A stretch of 49,163 bases of DNA, from assembly GCA_030538705.1 (NCBI GenBank), contig JAUNTL010000013.1, forward strand, positions 1 through 49,163. Reading direction: 5' to 3'. Source of the stretch: Paracoccus sp. (in: a-proteobacteria) (GTDB lineage: Bacteria > Pseudomonadota > Alphaproteobacteria > Rhodobacterales > Rhodobacteraceae). Position numbers and translations under genes: made by a program. Below, one piece after another: positions 18,961-26,643 of this stretch (its first letter is position 1; the number at the start of each line of letters is the position of its first letter). The notes below the pieces were generated by a model. That model had not been told where the DNA came from and searched no databases. It was given only the letters and a program-made list of their open reading frames with translations.

Positions 18961-21348
18961 TCAGAACGGCACGTCATTGCCGGCACCTGCGGGCTGGACA
19001 TAGCCCGCCTTGACGTTTTTGAAGCCGGCGGCGAACTGGATTGTCAATGTATCCTCGGCGATGCCCATCACTGTGCCCTCGCCGAATTTCGCATGATTCA
19101 CGCGGTCGCCCACGCAAAAGCCCACCGCCTCGGCGTCGATCACCACAGATGCCGGCGTTCGCGGTTTTACCTTGCGCTCGGGCTGCTGGCTCATGCGTTT
19201 CCACCCCGGCGAGTTATAGACATCTGCCCGTGCCGCGCGATCCTGCATTCCGGCGCCGAAATCCGTGCCGGCCGCCATTGCCGCCGGACCATATCCGGCC
19301 CCGTAAAGGCCGGGCGCGGTCAGCACATCGACATGATCCTCGGGCAGCTCGTCGATAAAGCGCGAGGGCAGGGATGATTGCCACTGGCCATACATCCGCC
19401 GGTTGCCGGCGAAACTGATCGTGGCCAGCTTTTCCGCCCGTGTGATGCCGACATAGGCAAGGCGGCGCTCTTCCTCCAGCCCTTTCAGGCCGGATTCGTC
19501 CATGCTGCGCTGGCTGGGGAACAGACCGTCCTCCCACCCCGGCAGAAAGACGATCGGATATTCCAGCCCCTTGGCGGCATGCAGCGTCATGATCGAAACC
19601 GCATCCTGCACCTCGTTATTGTCGCGCTCCATCACGAGGGCGACATGTTCGAGAAACCCCTGAAGATTGTCGAACTCTTCCAGTGCCTTGACCAGTTCCT
19701 TGAGGTTTTCCAGCCGGCCGGGCGCGTCGGGCGATTTGTCGTTCTGCCACATCACAGTATAGCCGGATTCGTCCAGAATCCGCTCTGCCAGCCCGACATG
19801 GCTGACGTCCGGGTCAATCGCATCGGCGTGCCAGCGGCCCATGGCATTGACGAACTCGCGCAGGTTTGCCCCGCCCTTGCCGCCGATCACGCCGCCGGCG
19901 ACCACAGCCTGCGCCCCGATCAGCAAAGGTTCGGCCAGTCGCCGCGCCTCGGTCTGAATGATCTGTGTGGCCTTGTCGCCAAGGCCGCGCTTGGGTGTGT
20001 TCACGATCCGCTCGAAGGCCAGATCATCGGCGGGGCTGACCGCCAGCCGGAAATAGGCCATGGCATCGCGGATTTCCTGCCGCTCATAAAATCGCGGGCC
20101 GCCGATCACGCGGTAAGGCAGGCCGATGGTCAGAAAGCGATCCTCAAAGGCGCGCATCTGATGGCTGGCCCGCACCAGAATGGCGATGTCATTGAGGTCG
20201 TGGCGGCCGATACTGCGCCGCGTGCCGGAATGAAAATCCTCGATTTCTTCGCCGATCCAGCGGGCTTCTGCCTCGCTGTCCCAATGGCCGATCAGGCGCA
20301 CGGGCAGACCGTCCTGCATATCGGTCCACAGCGTCTTGCCCAGACGCCCCTTGTTGGCCGCAATCAGCCCCGAGGCGGCGCCAAGAATATGCGGGGTCGA
20401 GCGATAATTCTGTTCAAGCCGGATGACCTGCGCGCCGGGGAAATCACTCTCGAACCGCAGGATGTTGCCGACCTCGGCCCCGCGCCAGCCATAGATCGAC
20501 TGGTCGTCATCGCCGACGCAGCAGATGTTGCGATGGGACTGGGCCAGCAGCCTCAGCCACATATATTGGGCGACGTTCGTATCCTGATATTCGTCGACGA
20601 GGACATAACGGAAACGATCCTGCCACAGCGCCAGAATGTCGGGATGGGCCTGAAACAGCGTCACGCAATGCAGCAGGAGGTCGCCGAAATCCACCGCATT
20701 CAGCGCCAGCAGCCGCTCCTGATAGGCGCGGTAAAGCTGGACCCCTTTGCCATCGAAGGCCGTGATTTCGCCGCGCGGCACGCGATCAGGTGTCAGCGCG
20801 CGGTTTTTCCAGCCGTCGATCAGACCGGCCAGTTGCCGCGCCGGCCATCGCTTGTCGTCGATATTCTCGGCCGAAATCAGCTGCTTGAGCAGCCGGATCT
20901 GGTCGTCCGTGTCCAGAATCGTAAATGACGGCTTCAGATGCAGCCCACCGGCGCCGATCAGCTCGGCGTGGCGGCGCAGGATCTTGACCGAAACGCTGTG
21001 AAAGGTGCCCAGCCATGGCATGCCCTCGACCGCCTCGCCCAGCAGGCGGCCGATGCGGTCGCGCATCTCGCGGGCGGCCTTGTTGGTGAATGTGACGGCA
21101 AGGATCTGCCCGGACCGTGCCCGGCCTGTGTGGATCAGATGGGCGATACGCGTGGTCAGCGCGCGGGTCTTGCCGGTGCCGGCACCCGCCAGCATCAGGA
21201 CAGGGCCGTCCAGCGTCTCGACCGCGAGGCGCTGCGCCTCGTTCAGCCCGTCCATATAGGGCAGGGGTGCGCCAGGGCTCAGCCCCATGGCGCGCTGTGA
21301 CAGGCTCTGCCTTTGTTCGGCGGCCTCGAAAGGGTCATCCTCGTTCAT
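18961..21348 (-). CDS. uvrD: ATP-dependent DNA helicase, UvrD/PcrA/Rep type
   Basis: Superfamily 1A 3'-5' helicase of nucleotide excision and mismatch repair. The 795-residue form has Walker A GAGTGKT (55-61), VTFTNKAAREMRDR, Walker B VLVDEYQDTN, GDDDQSIYGWRGA, LEQNYRS, TLHAAKGLEYPIVFLPGWEDGLFPS and VGITRAEK, the complete set of helicase motifs in order. The C terminus ends with a short tudor-like segment (VGDRVNHAKFGEGTVMGI), as in PcrA/UvrD. ATG at 21348 (MNEDDPFEAAEQ) is preferred over one at 21420 because the extension is unlike the family. No clear ribosome binding site precedes either, so the start is uncertain. Confidence 0.95.
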   Translation of the reverse strand: MNEDDPFEAAEQRQSLSQRAMGLSPGAPLPYMDGLNEAQRLAVETLDGPVLMLAGAGTGKTRALTTRIAHLIHTGRARSGQILAVTFTNKAAREMRDRIGRLLGEAVEGMPWLGTFHSVSVKILRRHAELIGAGGLHLKPSFTILDTDDQIRLLKQLISAENIDDKRWPARQLAGLIDGWKNRALTPDRVPRGEITAFDGKGVQLYRAYQERLLALNAVDFGDLLLHCVTLFQAHPDILALWQDRFRYVLVDEYQDTNVAQYMWLRLLAQSHRNICCVGDDDQSIYGWRGAEVGNILRFESDFPGAQVIRLEQNYRSTPHILGAASGLIAANKGRLGKTLWTDMQDGLPVRLIGHWDSEAEARWIGEEIEDFHSGTRRSIGRHDLNDIAILVRASHQMRAFEDRFLTIGLPYRVIGGPRFYERQEIRDAMAYFRLAVSPADDLAFERIVNTPKRGLGDKATQIIQTEARRLAEPLLIGAQAVVAGGVIGGKGGANLREFVNAMGRWHADAIDPDVSHVGLAERILDESGYTVMWQNDKSPDAPGRLENLKELVKALEEFDNLQGFLEHVALVMERDNNEVQDAVSIMTLHAAKGLEYPIVFLPGWEDGLFPSQRSMDESGLKGLEEERRLAYVGITRAEKLATISFAGNRRMYGQWQSSLPSRFIDELPEDHVDVLTAPGLYGAGYGPAAMAAGTDFGAGMQDRAARADVYNSPGWKRMSQQPERKVKPRTPASVVIDAEAVGFCVGDRVNHAKFGEGTVMGIAEDTLTIQFAAGFKNVKAGYVQPAGAGNDVPF

Positions 21349-21516
21349 GAAGAGAACATAGCGACGCGCGGGCGCGGCGGAAAGTGGTGTTCTTGAATTG
21401 TTCGTGATTGATGATCGCAATTCACCGCCTGCCGGCAGGGCAGGCGCGTTAACCGGACCGAAAGATTCCCGCGGCAGAATGGCTGCATGACGCCCCGATT
21501 CGTGCCCTTCCGGCGG

Positions 21517-22692
21517 CTATGCCAATGCCTGACGCAGATCCGCGATCAGATCATCGGCATGTTCCAGCCCGACCGACAGGCGCAGCAGGCCGGGCGTAAT
21601 GCCCAGCCGCGCCTTGTCGGCGGCGCTGAGCCGCTGATGGGTCGTGGTCGCCGGGTGGGTGATGATCGAGCGCGCGTCACCGAGATTGTTCGACATCAGA
21701 ATCAGTTCCAGCCGGTTCAGCGCGGCAAAGGCGGCATCCTTGCCGCCCGCGACCTCAAGCGCGATTATCGTGCCGCCGCTTCCGATCTGGCTCATGGCCA
21801 GATCGTGCTGAGGATGGGTGGCAAGTCCGGGATAGATAACGCGCGTCAGCCCGGGATGCCCGCTCAGCGCCTGCGCCACGGTCAGGGCGCTGTCAGCCAT
21901 GGCGTTGACGCGCAGATCCATCGTCGTCAGCCCGTTCAGCATCAGCCAGGCGGCAAAGGGGCTGATCGCGGCCCCGGTATGTTTCAGATAGGGCTCGGCC
22001 TGTTCACGCACGAACTGCCGGGTTGCGCAGATCACCCCGCCGAGCGCGCGGCCCGACCCGTCGATATGTTTGGTTGCCGAATAGATCACCACGTCGGCGC
22101 CCAGTTCAACCGCGTGGCTGAAGGTCGGCGTGGCAAAGACGTTATCCACCATGACAAGCGCACCGGCCTGATGTGCGATTGCTGCCACCGCCGCAAGGTC
22201 GATCACCTCAAGCGTCGGGTTGGAGACCGTTTCACAAAATACCGCCCGCGTGCCGGGCCGGATCGCGGCGCGCCACTGCGCCAGATCGGTTCCGTCGACA
22301 AAGGAGATTTCAACCCCGAACTTTGCCAGCAGATCAAGGATGAACAGGTTCGAGCCGAACAGCGCGCGCGACGAGACGATATGCGCCCCCGGCTCGGCCA
22401 CGGCCATCAGCGCGCCATTGACCGCCGCCATGCCCGAAGCGGTGGCAAAGGCGTCCTCTGTCCCCTCGAGTGCCGCGATGCGGTCTTCAAACATGCGATT
22501 GGTCGGGTTGCCATAGCGGGCATAGATGAACTCATCAGGGCCGACATGCTCGAACCGCGCCTCGGCCTGTTCGGCGCTGTCATAGACGAAACCCTGGGTC
22601 ATGAACATCGCCTCGGCCATCTCGCCGTATTGGCTGCGGCGGGTGCCGGCATGGACGGCAAGGCTGCGCTTGTGCAGGGATCGCTTGGTCAT
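21517..22692 (-). CDS. metZ: O-succinylhomoserine sulfhydrylase
   Basis: PLP enzyme of the Cys/Met metabolism family that makes homocysteine from O-succinylhomoserine and sulfide. The 391 residues contain YARYGNPTNRMFEDRIAALEG, the PLP-stacking and phosphate-binding region, and IYSATKHIDGSGRALGG with the Schiff-base lysine Lys208. The N terminus MTKRSLHKRSLAVHAGTRRSQYGE resembles alphaproteobacterial MetZ more than cystathionine gamma-synthase or beta-lyase, though close paralogues cannot be fully excluded. The start at 22692 has AAAGAGG about 8 bases upstream. The frame is open far upstream, but that part is repeats. Confidence 0.9.
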   Translation of the reverse strand: MTKRSLHKRSLAVHAGTRRSQYGEMAEAMFMTQGFVYDSAEQAEARFEHVGPDEFIYARYGNPTNRMFEDRIAALEGTEDAFATASGMAAVNGALMAVAEPGAHIVSSRALFGSNLFILDLLAKFGVEISFVDGTDLAQWRAAIRPGTRAVFCETVSNPTLEVIDLAAVAAIAHQAGALVMVDNVFATPTFSHAVELGADVVIYSATKHIDGSGRALGGVICATRQFVREQAEPYLKHTGAAISPFAAWLMLNGLTTMDLRVNAMADSALTVAQALSGHPGLTRVIYPGLATHPQHDLAMSQIGSGGTIIALEVAGGKDAAFAALNRLELILMSNNLGDARSIITHPATTTHQRLSAADKARLGITPGLLRLSVGLEHADDLIADLRQALA

Positions 22693-22747
22693 CGGGGCCT
22701 CTTTGGTTCGCGTTTCGGCGTTACTCCTGCCCGGCGGTGATGGCAAG

Positions 22748-22766
22748 CCGCCGGACGGTCCGGCGG
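22748..22766 (-). promoter_or_regulatory. Perfect hairpin in the metZ leader
   Basis: CCGCCGGAC and GTCCGGCGG are separated by one base, forming a strong stem about 56 bases upstream of the metZ start codon. No U-run follows on the metZ strand, so it is not an intrinsic terminator. A role in controlling metZ is possible but unproven; I could not fit the leader to a known S-adenosylmethionine riboswitch. Confidence 0.35.
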
Positions 22767-22832
22767 GGGCAGCACGCAGGGCGGCCGGTTGAAATACCGC
22801 AGGGCAAAGCCGGTGCGCGCGCCGGGCGGTAG

Positions 22833-22860
22833 GGTTAAGGTTAAGGTTAAGGTTAAGGTT
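22833..22860. repeat. Hexanucleotide microsatellite (GGTTAA)n
   Basis: Four complete GGTTAA units plus GGTT lie in tandem without error, about 140-170 bases upstream of metZ. Each unit is 6 bases, so slippage here would not shift any reading frame. On the minus strand it would read as alternating Asn and Leu if translated. Confidence 0.9.
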
Positions 22861-23033
22861 CACCATGCTCTCATGGCGGCCGTCGCCTGATCGCCGGGAT
22901 GCGGCATTACCGGGACGCCGCCGCACCGGGGACGCCGCCGCGATAGCCGGGTTGTCCTCATTCATGACGGGTCTGGGCCTGAAAAAAACCGACCAGTGGC
23001 GGCCGGACAGACTATCTGCCGGGCCGGCCTGTC

Positions 23034-23383
23034 GCCGGATTGCGGTCCGCGATGCCCGTCTGCCGGTGCCGGGGCTGACGGTGCTGTGGCATGCAGCACA
23101 GGGATAACAGGCGCAAGGATGACGGCGCCGGGAGCGGCGGTGTTGCCGGGCCGGCCTGTCGCCGGATTGCGGTCGCGATACCCGGCAGCCGGCGCCGGGG
23201 CTGACAGCGCTGTGGCATGCAGCACAGGGATGGCCTGAGCATGGTTGACAGGCGCTAGGAAGACGTCGAAGGCTGCGGCGGCCTGACCGAGGAACTGACT
23301 GGCTCGCCAGACGCCGGATTGCGGCCGCGATGCCCGGCAGCCGGTGCCGGGGCTGGCAGCGCTGTGGCATGCAGCGCAAGGAT
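23034..23383 (+). repeat. Three degenerate direct repeats with a core of about 72 bp
   Basis: Cores at 23034-23105, 23161-23231 and 23313-23383 all run from GCCGGATTGCGG to GCATGCAGC followed by a G/A-rich end, with about 85 per cent identity by eye. Offsets are 127 and 152 bp. The third copy runs directly into the mutase remnant. In copy 2 the following sequence (to about 23270) still resembles the start of that remnant, so the repeats look like partial tandem duplications of one gene end. Confidence 0.75.
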
Positions 23384-23630
23384 GGCCAGACCATGCTCGA
23401 CCGGGGCGAAGAAGTCATCCTTGGCGTCAACAAATACCGCACGGAAAAAAGACCCGATCAACATTCTGGACATCGACGATATGAAGGCGCGCGACAGCCA
23501 GATTGCCTGACTGGAGCGCATCCGCAGCAGCCGCGATCGGGCTGCCTGTGACGCGGCGCTGAACGAAATCACCCGCCGCGCCGAACAGGGCGGCAATCTG
23601 CCGGAAGCGGCGGTCGGGATTGCAGCGAAC
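23369..23630 (+). pseudogene. Remnant of a methylmalonyl-CoA mutase large subunit
   Basis: Conceptual translation across the damage gives LDRGEEVILGVNKYRTEK, then KDPINILDIDDMKARDSQIA, then LERIRSSRDRAACDAALNEITRRA. This matches the linker region of the cobalamin-dependent mutase, which in relatives reads like IDRGEEVIVGVNKYR, DPIDIL and IARLERIR. Two lesions are visible. One is a one-base expansion of an A-run (six A at 23445-23450) that shifts the frame. The other is a TGA at 23508-23510 where relatives have CGA for arginine. The preceding 500 residues and the C-terminal B12 domain are missing. It is a dead fragment; an intact copy may exist elsewhere. Confidence 0.8.
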
Positions 23631-23807
23631 GGCGGCATCGCAGCGAACGGCGGTGCGGCTTGGCAGGGGCGCATCCGGGCGGTGGTCGTCTTGCGCCATG
23701 GGGTGCGGTCCTCCGGCCATATGTCACGGCGGATTCATCACAGCTTCATGCAGATGTCGTGCGCGCGGGATATCGGCAGGTTGACGAAACGCACAGCGAT
23801 ACTGCCA

Positions 23808-24722
23808 ATGGCCGTGATCCCGCTCAATGCCGGTGACCCGATCCCCGCAGACCTGATGTCGCGGGCAGCGGACCTGCCGCGCGGCGCGCCGCTGATCGTG
23901 ATGATCCACGGCTATCGCTATTGTCCTGCCAGCCCGCCGCACGACCCTCATCTGGGCATTCTTGCCCCCCGGTCCGCGCCTGTTCAGGGGGGCGGGCGGC
24001 TGCGGTCATGGCCGCAATCGCTGGGGCTGAGCGATCGGGGCGCCGAGGGGCTGGGCCTGACCTTTGGCTGGCCGGCACGCGGCACGCTTGGTCAGGTCTA
24101 TCGCCGTGCCGCCGGGATCGGCGAGGCGCTGGCGCGCAGCCTTGATCTGATCTCGGCGGCGGCGTGCCGGCCGGTTCACCTGATCGGGCATTCGCTGGGT
24201 GCGCGTGTCGCGCTCCGGGCGTTGGAGGTGGCGCAGCCGGGCACGATCGGGCGCCTGATCCTGATGGCCGCGGCCGAGCTGCGCCCCGAGGCAGAGCGCG
24301 CCGTCGCCTCGCCCGCCGGCGCGCAGGCCGAGATCATCAATGTCACCTCGCGCGAGAATGACATCTTTGATTTCATGCTGGAGGTGACGGTCGGGCGCGG
24401 CCGCCGGCCGGCGCTGGGCTTTGGCCTGTCGCAGCCGCGGCACAACTGGCTGGATCTTCAGATCGACGCGGCCGAAACGCGCGCGGCACTTGCTTCGCTG
24501 GGGTTCGGCATCGGGGCGGATGTCGTGCGTGCCTGTCACTGGTCGCCCTATCTGCGCGAGGGCATGTTCGATTTCTACCGCGTTGCCATGGGGCAGCCCT
24601 GGGCGCTGCCGCTGCCGCTGTTGCGCGCGCATCTGCCGGTCCGGCAGGCCCGCCGCTGGTCGCGACTGTTGCAGGTGCCGGGGCGTGGCGGCGGGTCTCA
24701 GTCGTCCTTTTCCAGCGCATAG
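23808..24722 (+). CDS. Alpha/beta hydrolase-fold protein
   Basis: A 304-residue putative hydrolase. It has an oxyanion-hole region MIHGYRYCP (32-40), a nucleophile elbow GHSLG with Ser129 (127-131) and a C-terminal RHNWLDLQ that may carry the catalytic histidine. The substrate is unknown; the serine-esterase family is broad. ATG at 23808 (MAVIPLNAGDP) was chosen because the frame upstream reads through repeats; no good ribosome binding site is seen, and a TTG at 23778 is an alternative. Its last 25 bases overlap the 3' end of the convergent ispZ gene. Confidence 0.75.
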   Translation: MAVIPLNAGDPIPADLMSRAADLPRGAPLIVMIHGYRYCPASPPHDPHLGILAPRSAPVQGGGRLRSWPQSLGLSDRGAEGLGLTFGWPARGTLGQVYRRAAGIGEALARSLDLISAAACRPVHLIGHSLGARVALRALEVAQPGTIGRLILMAAAELRPEAERAVASPAGAQAEIINVTSRENDIFDFMLEVTVGRGRRPALGFGLSQPRHNWLDLQIDAAETRAALASLGFGIGADVVRACHWSPYLREGMFDFYRVAMGQPWALPLPLLRAHLPVRQARRWSRLLQVPGRGGGSQSSFSSA

Positions 24723-25291
24723 CGCGAAAACAGCCCGGCATTGGCGATAAAAAAGGCAAACATGATCGCCGGCAGGCCGAAGGTCTTGAAATTGACCCAG
24801 GCCGTGTCCGACATGCTGCGCCAGATGATTTCATTCAGCACCGCCAGCCCGATAAACAGCGCGATCAGACGCCGTGTCAGCCGCATCCAGCCTTCGTGCT
24901 GCATCGGCAGGGCCTCGCCCATGACCAGTTCCAGCCAGTTGCGGCCGAGCAGCAGCCCCAGACCCAGCAGGCCGGCAAAGATCGCATAGATCAGCGTCGG
25001 CTTCATCTTGAAGAAACGCTCGTCATTCAGCCAGACCGTCAGCCCGCCAAAGACGACGACCAGCACCAGCGTCAGCAACTGCATCGCCGAGATTTTGCCG
25101 CTGAGCCGCCACAGCGCCAGAACCGAGGCGACGAGGATGGGCACAAAGACCATGGTCGCAACGATAAAGCCGCCGTATTCGGTGCCGCCCATCATGACCG
25201 TGCGGTTCCGCATCAGCATGAAGACCACGAAAAAGACGATCAGCGGGCCATATTCCAGCGCGGCCTTGACGGTGGGGCTGACCTTTTTCAT
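24698..25291 (-). CDS. ispZ: Septation protein A / YciB-type inner membrane protein
   Basis: A 197-residue integral membrane protein with five or six spans. Family features are LEYGPLIVFFVVF at the start, KPTLIYAIFAGLLGLGLLLG in the middle and LTRRLIALFIGLAVLNEIIWR...WVNFKTFGLPAIMFAFFIAN near the end. The family (IspZ/YciB) is linked to cell-envelope synthesis and septation. AAAGGA precedes the ATG at good spacing (about 25298-25304). The 3' end overlaps the convergent hydrolase gene by 25 bases. Confidence 0.93.
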   Translation of the reverse strand: MKKVSPTVKAALEYGPLIVFFVVFMLMRNRTVMMGGTEYGGFIVATMVFVPILVASVLALWRLSGKISAMQLLTLVLVVVFGGLTVWLNDERFFKMKPTLIYAIFAGLLGLGLLLGRNWLELVMGEALPMQHEGWMRLTRRLIALFIGLAVLNEIIWRSMSDTAWVNFKTFGLPAIMFAFFIANAGLFSRYALEKDD

Positions 25292-25391
25292 CGCTTTATC
25301 CTTTCATGGCGGCATTCGGGCGGGCAATGTGACCCGCTGCGGCGGTGTTCTGGCCTGCCCGGCCTCCGGGGGCAAGCCCTGCGGCGCGCGG

Positions 25392-26417
25392 TCAGTCCAG
25401 TCGCACCGTGGCAAGGATCTCTGCCGGCATCTCTTTGGGCATATGCTGCACGATCAGCACATGGCGGGTATCGGCCGGCAGGCTGCGCGGCGCGCCGGCG
25501 CCCAGTGTCACCGACAGGCGCAGCGGGGCCTTGCCGTCCCATCGTGCCAGCACCTCGCTGGCGACGACGACATTGTGCATCTGAAGGACGCGGCCATTGT
25601 TGTCACCGGCACCGATCTCGACACTGCGCCGGGGCAGATAGCGCACCAGCTGGACAGCAATACCGGAGGGCAGGGTGCCAAGCGGCGTCAGCTCGATCTC
25701 GGTGCGGGCGCCTGATACGCGCTGCGTGACGCTGATATGATCGCCCTCGGCCATCTCATGACGGATTGCCGCCATCAGATCGGCCGGCCGCGATTCGTTG
25801 ATTGCCATCTCGCCGCCGATGACGAACTGGGGCGTGAACAGCGCGCGGGCACCACGCAGCCGGTTATACCCTTTCTGGCGGTTGCTGAATTCCGGCCGCG
25901 CAAAGCTGTCGGGCCAGCCGAGATAGTCCCAGTAATCGACATGCCAGCTCAGCGCCAGAACGTCGCGGCGCGCGGCCAGATCGCCCAGCAGATCCTGGGC
26001 AGGCGGACAGCCGCCGCAGCCCTGGGCGGTAAACAGCTCGACCACGACGGGCGAGGGGATGCGCGGTCCCTGACGGGCCGGGGTCGCAGGTTTGTGTGAC
26101 CGAGAACCCGAGGCGGCAGAGGGCGCAGGGTATGACGGACCCGCGCGCGGGGCGAACCCGCCGCCAAAGCCGCTGAACTCCTCGCCCGACAGATCGCCCA
26201 TGGCGTCGATCACGGCATTCACATCATCCATGATCGTGTCATAGACTTCGGAGATCGCCTGCTCGGTGGCGGATATATCATCTGTGGCGGCCGGGTGGTC
26301 ATCCTGGATGGCGCCGGGCGTCCCGTGGGGTCCGCCCTGCGGGCTGTCCGCATGTATCGGCCCCGCCCCAAGCATCAGCGCCATCAGCGCCACCACGATA
26401 TATCCCGTAACCCGCAT
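25392..26417 (-). CDS. DUF1223 secreted thioredoxin-fold protein
   Basis: A 341-residue exported protein. The first 23 residues form a signal peptide (MRVTGYIVVALMALMLGAGPIHA), which selects ATG 26417, preceded by GGAAAGG. After a low-complexity linker (about 24-120) comes the DUF1223 core: VVVELFTAQGCGGCPPAQDLL with Cys134 and Cys137, then LSWHVDYWDYLGWPDSFARPEFSNRQ and TPQFVIGGE. The CxxC suggests a periplasmic redox role, but none is established. The linker makes it longer than most family members. It is divergent from acnA. Confidence 0.88.
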   Translation of the reverse strand: MRVTGYIVVALMALMLGAGPIHADSPQGGPHGTPGAIQDDHPAATDDISATEQAISEVYDTIMDDVNAVIDAMGDLSGEEFSGFGGGFAPRAGPSYPAPSAASGSRSHKPATPARQGPRIPSPVVVELFTAQGCGGCPPAQDLLGDLAARRDVLALSWHVDYWDYLGWPDSFARPEFSNRQKGYNRLRGARALFTPQFVIGGEMAINESRPADLMAAIRHEMAEGDHISVTQRVSGARTEIELTPLGTLPSGIAVQLVRYLPRRSVEIGAGDNNGRVLQMHNVVVASEVLARWDGKAPLRLSVTLGAGAPRSLPADTRHVLIVQHMPKEMPAEILATVRLD

Positions 26418-26506
26418 TCGCGCCTTTCCATGTGACGTCTGCGAGATATGCCATCGCCGCGTGAAACCCAAATCAACGCTGTGTTATACGAAAGTGCCGC
26501 GGGGTC

Positions 26507-26552
26507 CGTTGCACTTGTGCAACGTCGCCTTTTGCGGTATGCAATCGCATAC
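26507..26552 (+). promoter_or_regulatory. Two palindromic operators over a candidate acnA promoter
   Basis: CGTTGCAC-TT-GTGCAACG (26507-26524) and GTATGC-AATC-GCATAC (26537-26552) are perfect inverted repeats 12 bases apart. A plausible promoter runs through both: TTGTGC (26515-26520), a 17-base spacer, then TATGCA (26538-26543), about 100 bases before the acnA start. Two different dyads covering -35 and -10 suggest repression by one or two dimeric regulators. Which regulators is unknown. The promoter of the divergent DUF1223 gene may share the sites. Confidence 0.6.
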
Positions 26553-26643
26553 AAACTGCATGCCCGGCACTTGAAACGCTCCGTCGAATGGGGCATTTCA
26601 GGCGCGAACCCGCCGAACCCATCAAACCGACAGGGAGGCCCTG

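Noticed and set aside
19378-20928. 516-residue plus-strand open frame within uvrD
   Set aside because: Shadow of the helicase gene; all helicase motifs are on the minus strand.
22693-22850. SAM-II type riboswitch in the metZ leader
   Set aside because: GCGGTATTTCAACCGG recalls part of that motif, but the conserved downstream pseudoknot strand is missing.
22833-22860. Telomere-like or phage-end repeat
   Set aside because: Although GGTTAA resembles eukaryotic telomere units, the context is an ordinary bacterial promoter region and the run is under five units.
21517-23442. 641-residue form of MetZ with a long N-terminal extension
   Set aside because: The extra 250 residues are translated repeats (including alternating Asn-Leu from GGTTAA); the start with a ribosome binding site at 22692 gives the normal family length.
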